Assembly (NCBI GenBank): GCA_008330645.1
Contig: VLTN01000008.1
Span: 310,001 to 374,000, forward strand
Source of the DNA: Cafeteria roenbergensis
Lineage: Eukaryota; Sar; Bigyra; Bicosoecida; Cafeteriaceae
Direction: 5' to 3'
Length of the DNA: 64,000 nucleotides
Below, piece after piece: positions 30,579 through 41,200 of the stretch (positions within the stretch are counted from its first letter, which is position 1; each line of letters opens with the position of its first letter). The notes beneath the pieces are model-generated. The model searched no databases, was not told the DNA's origin, and saw only the letters and a program-made list of their open reading frames with translations. Position numbers and translations under genes: made by a program.

Positions 30579-33500
30579 TCAGGCTGCCTTGTCGGGCGGG
30601 GGCATGGCAAGCAGCAACCCGAACACGACAGGGCCGCACGCTCGGGTTCGAACCGTGCGGGCGGTGAAACGAATGCACCCCTTGCCCTGTGGGGTGCACA
30701 TGAACGAGTCGGGCCGCACCGCATCAACCAGCTGACAGTAGGCGGCCTCCCTCGGCACGGTCACCATCTCGGCGGTGTCCGCCTCATCGATCGAGCGGCC
30801 GAGTCCAAGGCCCTTGGACGCCGTGCGGGGAGAGGACACGCCGTGGGCGCTGAGCTCCTGGTAGCGAATGGCAGCAGCGACGTCCATGTCGCCGATGAAG
30901 CCGTCGTCGTCTGTGTCGATGACGGAGCACCAGTACTCGATGGACGGACCGGCCATGGCGTCCTTCTCGGACAGGGCCAGCCACATGAAGTCCTCGAAGG
31001 CAAGGAAGCCGCGGCGGCCGCTGGCAAGCTTGCGGGGCGCACCGTTGCCAATGCGCTCCAAGGCCCAGCCCGGGATCGCCAGCGGCGCCTCAAGCGGCAC
31101 GCGCACGCCGCCGCGCTTGGCAGTTCCGAGCATGCCGGGGAGCAGCCCCATCTTCGCGGCGCGCCGCAGCATGTCCACGCTGACGAGCGGCCCGACAGTA
31201 GGGTCGTCAGGCATCGCCGTGGCTGCGTGCAGCTCCGCCGGAGACGAAGCACCGGTGGCGTCGTCGGGCGCGGCCATGGAGGCGGCGTGCTCCACCTGCC
31301 GAAGCATCCAGTCGAACTGGCGGGAGTAGTTGAGGAACTCGCCCGGGGCGAAGGGCATCATGCCCTCGAGGCGGTTGGACGCGCAGGCGATGAGGGCGTC
31401 CACGAGGTTGGAGGCGTGCACGTCGCGCGGGCGGTAGGTGGTGGCGCTGTAGCCCCGGAGGGCGCCGAGGCAAAAGGCCAGCACAAAGGTGCTGTACCTG
31501 AGGCGCAGAGGCGGGTCCTTCGCAATGTGGGCCAGGTCGGGGTGGCGCTGGACCAGGGCCTCGACGAGGATCTGCATGTCCGACATGGTCATGGTGGCCT
31601 CCTCGCCTGCCGGGCGCACAGGCAGACCGGTCCGCCGGTCGCGCACGGGCCGGGGCATGCCGGCGGCATCGGGACGGCGCCAGTGCAGCGGGGTGCAGTA
31701 CGTGCGAGGGATGAAGGCGACGAAGCCGTCGTGGGGCGAAGGCGGCAGCCTCGCGCCTGGCCAGGGGCTGGCCGATGCGAAGCTGTCCGACACTGTGGAG
31801 CCGCCGGAGCTGGTCGAAGGGCCGCCGCTGCCGGGCTCACAGAGGCGAGCCAGCGAGACGCAGATTGCAGCGGGGCCTTCGGGAGCCTTGACAGGAGCAG
31901 AGGCCGGCTTGGGCGCAGCGCAAGTCTGTGCCGAAGAGGTGGGCAGCGGCGATCCAACGGCGGCGGCAGCCGTCGAAGCGGCCCTTGCCGAGGCGGCCGC
32001 GTTTGCCTCCTTCAGGCCGACGGCGCTCACGGCGCGCCAGGCGAGGTTCACGACCGACCGCGTCACCTCCTCGCCGCCCAGCAGACGAGCCACAGCAGCA
32101 GACGGCTGCGGGGGCGGCGCCGCGGTGGTCATGATCACGTCCACCATAGCCTTGGCGTCCATCGCGTCCACGCCAATGGGCCACCAGCGCAAGAGCTCAA
32201 GCAGGGTGACGGACGACGGGTCGTGCCGCAGGCGAGGCTGCCCGCTCGCGGCCCGGCGGCGGCGGGTGAGGTGGGAAGTGTGAGCCCTGTGGACAGGGTG
32301 CCAAGGCGCGGGCCACCCGCAGAACCCGTGCGCGAAGGGCACCTCGGGCGAAGCCGAGCCATTGGACAGGGCAGCCTGCGTAGCGGCCTCGGCAGATGCC
32401 TCCACCTTGTCGTCGGGAAGCGCCCCTGCAGCAAGAGCAAAGCGCTCACAGCTTGCACGGCCCTGGTCATGCGCCTCGCTGCGTGCTCCCGGGAGGGTGG
32501 GGTCCCCGCCCAAGGCAAGAGTGAAGGCGTCGCCGAGACGCACCGGCGAAAACTGCCGTGCAACCCGAAGCACAGCTTGGGTGGCCAGGCGGTCAAGCTC
32601 GTCTTCATCGTAGCCGGCATCTCCGGCGCAGAGGCTCTGGGGAGCGTCCCTCGCCTCGTACGTTGCCGGCGAGGAGCGCGCGCTGAAGCCTCGCAGCCGG
32701 GCGCTCGCGCACCCTGACGCGGATCTGGCCTCTGCCACCGACGGCTGACGCGCTTCCCCTGCTGTCCGGAGCTCTGTGGAATGACTGCCCATAGAGACTC
32801 CAGAGCCTATAAGTCCGAACTCGCTTGCGGATGCTGTGGACTGCGTCGTCTCGCTACGGTCCCCTGGCACGCTTCGCCCCAGAGCAGCGGATCCAGCCTG
32901 CGCCAGCAGTGACCGACTCGAGCGCTGCCCCGAGCCGTTAGCGCTCGGTCTGTCGCGTGCGCGCCCTCCAGCCAACTCAAACGACGAAGGACTCGAAGGG
33001 AAGCGCGACCCGGAGGAGCTTCCGGTTCGCCTCGCGGAGGTGGGAGGCACGGGAGCGGCAGAGGACAAGGAATTGGCCGAAGCTCTCCAAGTCTCTTCTC
33101 GGCGCAGTTTGACCGACTCCTGGATGACCCGGGTCCTCCAGGCTGTCCGCGCCACCGCAAAGGCGATGACTCGAGCTGCTTGGTCGCGCTGCGCAAGCTC
33201 TCGAATGCGCTCGTGCGCGGCGAGGCCGAGGAACGCGGGCAAGCCCGTTTCGTCACGGAGCATCGCGCGCCAGCTCCGGCTCATGGTGTGAATTCCCGGC
33301 ACGACGCTGACGATGTCGCGCGAGCTTGCCCGCGAGCTCGATGAAGCCTCGGAAGACGCGCTGGATGACCCAGAGGTCGTTTGGCGGCTCCCAGCCAAGA
33401 GTCCGGACACAACGTTGTCTGCGTCGACTTGAACGGCCCTGCAAACGTGGGCTGTCTCCGCCACCTGGGCAGCGTGCGCCCGGGAGGCGCCCTTGGCGGC

Positions 33501-33821
33501 AGCTTTGGCCACCGAAGACGCCGTTGTGACGGCGATGGGGACCGAAAACAGCCCGACGAGGGAGGGCAGCCTTTCGTGCAAGGCGCCGGCAGCGGCCATC
33601 GGTCCATCACGACGGACAGCTTCCGACTGGGCATCTGCTCGCACCTGGCCCGTCCGGGTCCCGCTCTCCGCGATGCTGCTCAGCGCCCAGCCATCGCTGG
33701 GAAGCATGCCGTCAAGGATCCTCGCTGCCTCGGCGTCTGCCGAACGGAATCCTGGAGGCGCAGCCCGGGCGCCGGTCGTTGGAGCCTCAGCCCAGGCTTC
33801 GCGAGCTCCATCCCGAAGCAT
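30579..33821 (-). CDS. PP2A regulatory subunit B'' (PR72/TON2-type, EF-hand)
   Basis: 1080 residues, single exon. The C-terminal half matches the B'' family: HPDLAHIAKDPPLRLRY (family HPDLQFL...F.xRY) near residue 760, the degenerate first EF region around EFLNYSRQFDWM, then FEDFMWLALSEKDAMAGPSIEYW (family FVWFLLSEEDKxxPTSIEYW, read in pieces) followed by the canonical EF loop DTDDDGFIGDMD (about 967-978), and a tail with CQLVDAVRP and VVFGLLL aligned to CQMLDLVKP and VFFDTFF of the family. B'' subunits target PP2A to substrates in a Ca2+-responsive way; plant and protist members (TON2/FASS) act on the microtubule cytoskeleton and basal bodies. The N-terminal ~700 residues are Ser/Ala-rich and poorly conserved. 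Start 33821 is the first ATG of the frame; later ATGs are possible. The EF loop ends in Asp instead of the usual Glu. Confidence 0.85.
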   Translation of the reverse strand: MLRDGAREAWAEAPTTGARAAPPGFRSADAEAARILDGMLPSDGWALSSIAESGTRTGQVRADAQSEAVRRDGPMAAAGALHERLPSLVGLFSVPIAVTTASSVAKAAAKGASRAHAAQVAETAHVCRAVQVDADNVVSGLLAGSRQTTSGSSSASSEASSSSRASSRDIVSVVPGIHTMSRSWRAMLRDETGLPAFLGLAAHERIRELAQRDQAARVIAFAVARTAWRTRVIQESVKLRREETWRASANSLSSAAPVPPTSARRTGSSSGSRFPSSPSSFELAGGRARDRPSANGSGQRSSRSLLAQAGSAALGRSVPGDRSETTQSTASASEFGLIGSGVSMGSHSTELRTAGEARQPSVAEARSASGCASARLRGFSARSSPATYEARDAPQSLCAGDAGYDEDELDRLATQAVLRVARQFSPVRLGDAFTLALGGDPTLPGARSEAHDQGRASCERFALAAGALPDDKVEASAEAATQAALSNGSASPEVPFAHGFCGWPAPWHPVHRAHTSHLTRRRRAASGQPRLRHDPSSVTLLELLRWWPIGVDAMDAKAMVDVIMTTAAPPPQPSAAVARLLGGEEVTRSVVNLAWRAVSAVGLKEANAAASARAASTAAAAVGSPLPTSSAQTCAAPKPASAPVKAPEGPAAICVSLARLCEPGSGGPSTSSGGSTVSDSFASASPWPGARLPPSPHDGFVAFIPRTYCTPLHWRRPDAAGMPRPVRDRRTGLPVRPAGEEATMTMSDMQILVEALVQRHPDLAHIAKDPPLRLRYSTFVLAFCLGALRGYSATTYRPRDVHASNLVDALIACASNRLEGMMPFAPGEFLNYSRQFDWMLRQVEHAASMAAPDDATGASSPAELHAATAMPDDPTVGPLVSVDMLRRAAKMGLLPGMLGTAKRGGVRVPLEAPLAIPGWALERIGNGAPRKLASGRRGFLAFEDFMWLALSEKDAMAGPSIEYWCSVIDTDDDGFIGDMDVAAAIRYQELSAHGVSSPRTASKGLGLGRSIDEADTAEMVTVPREAAYCQLVDAVRPDSFMCTPQGKGCIRFTARTVRTRACGPVVFGLLLAMPPPDKAA

Positions 33822-34189
33822 GGCCGCCGTGCTGGTGCGGCGGGTAGCCGCCTCGGCCAGCGCTCCTCACACGGTGCGAATTGAGTGCAGCGGTGGCGAG
33901 CGACCGGTGGCCTCCCCGCTCCGTGCTGTGCTCAAGGGCTGTGCTGACGTATCCTTGCTGGACTTGAGGGGGAGTGCCAGGGGGCGTGGCAGAGCAGCGG
34001 AACGGCTTTGGGGCTGGCGCGTCGGTGTGGGCCTGCCGTGAGTGGCTTGGAGCGGGAAAGGGCGCCCTACGTTCAAGCGCTCTAGGAGGCTTTGGTTTAG
34101 GGGGCCGAAGGGGGGGGGGAGGGGGAAGAGGGAGCACCCAACCCAGCGAGGCACACAGGCGCGTGCACTTGTTTCGGCGACAGTCATTT
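33822..34189. other. Spacer between myosin 3' end and PP2A B'' 5' end
   Basis: About 370 bases. The only conspicuous element is the G-rich run at 34110-34134. No further gene is supported on either strand. Confidence 0.45.
34110..34134 (-). promoter_or_regulatory. C-rich polypyrimidine tract upstream of PP2A B'' gene
   Basis: Plus strand: an uninterrupted purine tract of G runs broken by single A or AA. On the coding strand it is a C/T tract 289-313 bases before the PP2A B'' start and about 60-80 bases past the myosin stop codon. It resembles the tract at 22729-22749. The role is unproven. Confidence 0.3.
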
Positions 34190-37100
34190 TCAAGCGAGCA
34201 GCCGAGACGCCCGGGCTTCCATTTCCGCGAGGCTCAACGCCGCGCCCCTCCCAGCAGTCGCGGCCGTGCCAGCAGCATGGGAAGATGCGGCCTCGCGCGC
34301 GCCTCTGGGGGCCTCTTGGCCACGGCCGGGCCGGCCGGGCGCAACCTCGGCTGGCTCCCTGGGCTGCGACGTCCTCGCCAGATTCGTTTGCCGGTCTGCC
34401 GCTGGCCAGCTCCGGTGCTCTGCGAACGATTGCAACAGGCGCGCCACGCCCTCCTCCGCCACCGGGACGGGGGCCCCGTGGCCGAAGGCCCGGACGTGCA
34501 TCGCGAGCAAGCAGCTGGCTGCCGCGCCGGCCTCCCCCGGACCGCAAGCGAGGCTGGATGCGGCCACGTCGTGGGGCGTGGCGAGCTGCGAGACCGCGGC
34601 CTCCAGCGCAGCTCCCGCATCCGGGATGCACCTTCGCAGAGCCACCTCCACAATGTCCTGGAGGCCGTCGCTGGGCACAAACTGCGCCAGGCACAGCCAA
34701 AGCAGGGCCCACCCCATTTGACGCGAAGCGGGGCGCGGGTTGCTGGCGAGGTGCCTCAGAAGCTGGCACAGCACCTCGTCCCGAAGGCCAGGCTTGGCCG
34801 CGACCAGCCCAAGGACTTCAGTCGCCGCCGTAGCGGGCGACGCGTGGAGCGAAGAGGCGCCCCCGGCCGCATAGTCGCCCGCAAACGAGAGCACGTTCCG
34901 CGACAGCGCCACGGCAGTCGGCACGTCGCGAGCCGGCAGCGCTGTCACAGACGTGGGGAGCGTGCTGCCAGTCCAGCGAGTCTGGGCCTCCGCTGCAACG
35001 TCGTCGGGGGGCAGCTCGTCGTCCAAGTCGTCGGCGGTCTCCGCCCCCCGAGCGGATTGCCGAGCCAGCAACTTGCGCCGCCGCGCCGCCATGGCCTTGG
35101 CAAACTCCCTGGCTCGCCGCATCCCCGCGAAGCCCAGCAAGCTATAGCGGCCGCGGCGAAGCAACGGGCTTTCGGTGCCCTGCCCGCTCACTGCCTCAAG
35201 CGATCCACCGGGTTCAGACTGGCTGGCAGCCGAAGCGGCGCGCAAGGCGATTGGGGCGCCGTGGGAACGCAGCTCCAGCCGCCGCAGTTGCAGCGTTGCT
35301 GCCGCCCCTGCCGCCGCGTCCCCGCTTCTCACTGCCCCGACCAGCCTCCTGGAGAGCCGCTCACGCAGCGGCAGCGCAAGGGCCTCCCTGAGGGCTGCCC
35401 GCATGCCACTGGGCAGCGCTTCCTCGCTCCGCAGTGCCTGCTCCATGGCCTCCTCGTCCATGGACGCTAAAGCCGCCGTGGCGCGCTGCGCTGCCCCCTC
35501 GGACCGCTGCAGGCGCTCCTCGGCCGCGTCTACGAGCTGGCCTCTGAGCCCGCGCGAGCGCGCCAGCTGCAGCGCCACTCGCAGCTCGGCGTCCCCCCCG
35601 TGCGCGCTTGCACGCTCAAGCCTTGCTCCTGCCCTGTGCCGTGCGCCCAGCGTCTCGCGAGCGCGAGCCAGTATGGCGGGGGCTGCATCGGGAACGCCTG
35701 ACGAGGACTCGCGGTCGCACCCTGCTTCCAGCGCGGCCTCAATCGCACGACCGGCATCGACAGCGTCGCCGCCCTCGACGGCGGCGGCCGCCCGACCTGC
35801 AGCAGCCTCGCGCTCCCGCCGAAGCGCTAGGGCCTCCCACACAGCGGCAAGCTCGGGTGCCGCCTCAGGCGCCACGGCAGGTGGGCTGGCTGTCCCTGCT
35901 CTGCGGGACGCAGAGGGCATGGCCAGGGCGCCTCTGACGGCCTGCGCGGCAGCCAAGAGGGGTGTACCCGAGCTGTCGCTTGCGCCTGGCACAGATGGGC
36001 CGGCCAGCGGCGAGTGGCCCAAGCCGGCGGCGGCCGCCTCCACGGCCTCTTCCAACGCGCGCCGCAGCGCGGCGTCGCTGTCTGCCGCGGAGCAACGCAG
36101 CACGGGCACACCTGAGGCCACCGCCAGTCTGAGGAAGGCAACCTCTGCCGCGTCCCACTCGCCAGCCGCAGCTGCGGCGCGCACTGCCGCAAGGCAGGTG
36201 GCGCTCCGGCGCAACAGGCCCAGCTCCTCCGGCAGGTCGGCCACTGCAGCGCCCCTAGCAGGGGAATCGCGGCCTGCCACGGGGGGACACGCTGCCACCA
36301 CCGTTGGGTCCACCTCCGCCTCTCCCGCCGCTGCCAGAGCTTCGTGAAGGTCGTCCGTGGTGGCCCGCTCGGGCGCAAGCCGTGCCCTGCCGCCCCGAAC
36401 CTCGGAGGCGGCCATTGCGACCTCGTCGGGCTCTGCCGGCACACGAGCGCTGCTGCTGCGGGGCGCTCCCGGGCGACCAGCAGGCCGCCTCGTGCCCAGG
36501 TTGTACCGTCGGCCGCCCGAAAACACGCATTCCACGCCGCGCGACCGGAGGGCTGCGCGCAGCTCTTGCGCGACGCCACGCACGATCACGTCGGCTCGCA
36601 CGAGGTCAAGCTCCGCCTCGGCCTCTGGCGCCAGGTCCGTGGTCGCAGCGGCCTCCAGCCCGCCGCGAACGAGCCGCCAGTCCACGCCGGCGGCCAAAAG
36701 CCCCGCCCGCACCGCGCGCACGACCCTGGCAGAGGTGAGCAGAGCCGCGGACTGGTGCGACTGCCGGCGGCCCGGAGTCTGGTCCGCAGCGTTGCTCTCT
36801 GCTTCGGCGATTGCCTTCTCGAGGTCTGCCACGGTCACCTCGCCAATGTCCAGGCGGCCAGGGGAGCCCGTGGGGCCGCCGCGCCTCAGCGCTGCTCTGA
36901 GGGCCGAATCCGCGCGCCGCTGGCCCACTTCCGCGAGCAGAGCCACGAGCTCGGGCTGCGCAACGTCGGCGAGCCGTTGGCGCTTCGCACCGTCGAGCAC
37001 GGACGTGAGCCTGTCCAGGTCTCCAGCGGAGAGCGCCTCCCGGAGGCCGGCGACCACCCTTGCAGTCCGCAGCAGCATGGCGCCGCGAGGGCTCTGCTGC

Positions 37101-38190
37101 CCGCCTTGGACGCTGCCGCCACCTTGCGCCGTCGCGCCTGGCGAGGCGGCTGCGTGCGCAGTGCCCGCGGCAGCCGGTGAGCCCGGAATGTCTCGAACCA
37201 CTGCCTCAGCCTGGCGGATGGCGGCCCGCAGCCTGGCAGCGTCCACCGCGCGCACGTCGATCGCGGACACCATCTCCGTCGCGCGGCCGGCGCCAATGAG
37301 CGACGCTGCATCAGCTGCGCTCACGGGGCCGGACCTTCCCCCAGCCGCCGCCCGCCACGAAACGCCCGACCCGTGCGCCAGCGCTGCGGTAAGGGCCTCT
37401 TCCGCGCGCAGCTCCGCCACCTCCAAGGCAAAGCGCTGCACCTCAGCGCTGGCCTCCTGCGTGAGAACAGCGTCCCTGGCGTCCCTGGCCATATTCTCGA
37501 CCGCGGCCCAGTCCCCCGCCCTCGCCGCTGCTCGCAGCCGGCGTGCCACCACCGCGGAGCGCACCACAGTGCGCGCTGCCGCCGAGTCGCACCCGACGCG
37601 AGTGGCCTGCTCGAGGCCCTTGTCCAGCTTGGCCAGGTCTAGCGCGCGCGTGTTCATCGCGCCCACGGGGCCCGATGGCCCGCCCTGCCTCAGCGCGGCG
37701 ACAAGCGGCCCGTCCGTGACAGCGCGAGACGCCAAGAAGGCAGCTGCCGCCCTCACCTCAGTCTGGGCCTCTTCCACCAAGGCGTCCGCGGCAAGGCCCT
37801 CCGCTGCACCCACCACGGTGCGCAGCAACTGCCAGTCGCGCACCATTGCCGCCGTGCGCAGGTCGCGAACCAGCACTGCCGACTGCACCAGCACACGCAG
37901 CGTCGCCGGCCGCTGGCTCTCGGACGGAAGCGCCTTGGCCGCGGCCGCCAGAGCTGCTTCCAGCGGCTCGGGCGAGGCTGACGACAGGTTCAGCGACGCG
38001 GCAAGCTCGCCGTCCAGCTGCCCCGCACTGGAGAGCCGTGCCGTTGCCAGCGCCTTGCGAAGGCCTTCCGAAGCAACTTCGGCACTCGCTGCCCGCCGCA
38101 GCACGGAGGCCTCCCTTGCCAGCGCGCGCAGCACCTCGGCGTCCTCGTCCGCGACGGCAGATTCCAGGCGCTGCCGCTGCGCCAGCAGGA

Positions 38191-38221
<31 letters not shown>

Positions 38222-41200
38222 CTGCTTGTGGGGACCATCAGCCTCGATGCTTCCGGCCGCAGCCGTGTGCCTCTCGGGGATCGAGCGATCCATGGGCGGT
38301 TCCAGCAGCCGCACTACGATGTCGGCCACCGCGCCGCAGTTGGTCCAGTCGCCGGCCACCGCTGCAAGCCGCATCGACCGGGCGCGCCGGGCGACGGACA
38401 GCAGCGCGGAAGCCCGGGCTCCCTTGGGCCGCAGCCGCTCGGCGACGGCGATTTGGGAGTCGGCCTCTTCGGCGGCCGCCTCGGCCGCGGCAACCAGCGA
38501 CTCGAACGGCAGGCTTGCAGCCCACGTCGCCTCGGCAGCTGGCGCCTTCCCGCGTCGGCTCGGCGACCGGCTGGAGTAGCCGCGGGAGTACTCGGACGAG
38601 ATTGCGCTGACGTCGGCCCCGCCGCGACGGGTGCGTTGCGCGCGCGCGCCGGCCCGGCCAGCCGCGTGGCTGGTCTGCAGCTCTGGCGCCGGGGCGTCGC
38701 CCATGGCCGAGAGCGGATCTTCAGAGTCGGCGCGCGCCGACTGAGCCTCGATCGCCTTGAGCCCTGCGCCCAGGGCTCTGGCTAGCGCTGCGCCAGCGTC
38801 CTCCTCGCAAAGGAAGGCTCGCCACGAGCGCAACTCCGCCCCGGCCAGCTCCTCGAGCGACTGGCGCGCGGCAGCTGCCAGCTCGGCGGCCGCCAGCTCG
38901 TGACCAAAGGCCGCAAGCCCGCTGTGGGCGACGGAAGCCACGGCCTCAGCGCCCACCCGCGCGGGCGAGCTGGCTCCGGTGCCAGGCAGCGCTGCGTCGG
39001 GAGGCACCAGGCCCCGCACGGCTGGCGGTGGCGGGCCAAGCCCACTGTTTCCAGCAGACGCCGTCGACGATGCGCGAAGCGCCCCGGGGGAGCCTGGAGG
39101 GCTGGCTGCCGGCTGCCCACTCCTGGAAGACGACGCGAGCCGCTCCAGCCACGCCAGGATGGACCGGACCGTTGCCCAGTCTCGGCTGCGGCCCGCCGTG
39201 CGCACAGCCAGAAGGGTCGCGGCAGCCCGCGCAAGGGCCTCCGTGGCAGGCGAGAGGCCCCCGTGGCCGGCACCAGCAGTCGATGCGGACTTGGTGGCCT
39301 CGCCCCCCAGCCCGGGAAGGGCGGCTGCCGCCTGATCGGATCGCCGAATTGCGTCAGCGCGGGCGAGGGCAGCCTCCAGCGCCGCGGAATCGCACTGCGG
39401 CGGCGCGTGCCGGCCAGCGAGGAAGCGCGCGCTGGCAGGGACATCGACGTCTCCACGGCCAGTGCCCGCAGGCGGGGCGCGAGCCTCCGCTCCCGCTGAT
39501 GACGCCTCTCCCAAGGCGCGATCGGGACCTCTGCCGCCGTCGTCGCCGCCGTCGCCGCCATCGCCGCCGCCGCTTGGGGTCGCAGCAGCGGCACCAAGAT
39601 CCCCCTCCCACGCGGCGAGCGCTGCGAGCGAAAGAGCCGAGTCGTCGAGCGCGCCGCCGCCGTCCTGGTCCTCCTCTGCCTTGCCCTCCACGTCCCCTGC
39701 GTCCGAGCCAGGGGCGGTGGGCCTGGTGTGGGGCGCCGGGGCGGCGCGCACCTTGCCCGCAGCGACGCCTTCGTCCTGCATCGCCTGCGTAAGCTCTGCA
39801 CGTAGCGCGCGGTCGGCGCCCTCCGCCGCCGCACAAGCCACTTCGCGGTGCGTGTCCGGAAGCTGCAGCCCAGAGGCCGCCTTGGCTGCCACAAGTGCGC
39901 CTGAAGCCAAGGCAGCCAGCTCCTCCACACGCTCCCACCTGCCCGCGACGGCGGCGGCTCGCAGCGAAGAAACCGCCGCTGCGACGGCCACGAGGTCCGC
40001 CAGCGACTCGGGCACTCCCCCGGCAAAAGCCTCTGCCCTCCTGACCGCAGCAATGAGCGACGCGGCGCTGACCCTTCCCATGTCCACGCTGCCAGGCCGG
40101 CCCTGCAAGCCTCCGGCCCCGAGCGCCGCCCGCAACTCGCTTGCTACGGACGCGACCTCGGAGTCCGCCAAGGCTGCTCGAGCCTCTGCACGCGCTGCTC
40201 CCAGCGCCGCGGCAGTTGCGGCCCGGAGCTCCGTCGCCAGGGTCGCCTTGGAGCCCGCGCGGGCAGCTGCCTGTGCCGCCCGCGGCGAGGCGGCCCCGTC
40301 GAGCAGACCGCTCTCGAGGACGGCTGTGGCGGCCGAACCAGCCCCGGCTGCGTCGCTGGCCGCTTGGGCCGTTCGCAGTCGCAGCATCAGCCGGCACAGC
40401 TCCACAAGGGTGGCTGCCTCGGGCGGCTGGGAAACGGCCACCGACCGCTCCAACCGTGCCGCCGACAGGCCAGACGGCTGGGTCTCTGCAATGCTGGCGT
40501 CGCCAGCAGCCCCGGGCCGCTCTGCCGCGAGGTCCAGGGCGTCCTCCAGCGACGACGTTTCGACAGCTGCTGCCTCCCGCAAGCCTACCTGGCCGCGGGC
40601 GCCTCCGGACACGAGCGCGTTTCGAGCAGCAAGCACCACGGCGCGGGTGTGCTGCGCTGAGAGCGCGTCCTGCGCTTCGTCAGCAGCGGCTCGCGCTGCA
40701 GCAGCGAGGCGGCGCGCGACGGGGCCATGGACAAGACGGTCCTCGCCGCTATCAGCCGGCGCGAGGTCCGCCTTCGACGCATCGCGGCCGGACTCGATCC
40801 TTGCAACGGCGTCAGCCACCGCGCGGGCCGCGTCAGCATGGCGGCGAACATCGGATACGGCGCTCGGGACACCTGCCCAGTCCCCGTGGCACAGAGCAAG
40901 CCGCAGGCGCCGCGCTGCCTGCGCCATCACCAGGAGGGCCTGCGACGTCGCGGACGCGCAGCCCTGGTCGGCGGCATAGGCGGCAGCCTCGGCGAGCCCG
41001 GTCGGGTCGGCCTCGGCCGGCGCGATCTCGGCGGGGCTGCCCCGCGCTGCTCCCCGCCCCAGCGCAGCGGCCAGGCGCTCGCTCACGCGGCGGTCCCGCG
41101 CCTCCCGGCCAAGCGCCGTGATCTCGGCTTCGGCGTCAGGGGCCAGCGTCGGCTGGTCCGCTGGGGCGCTCCCGCTGCGGGCACCGGCCGCGTGGCCGTC

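Noticed and set aside
36357-38579. Plus-strand frame of 740 codons, and similar ones, antisense to the myosin tail
   Set aside because: Ser/Ala/Arg-rich shadows of the repeat-bearing minus-strand exon; no independent motif or start context.
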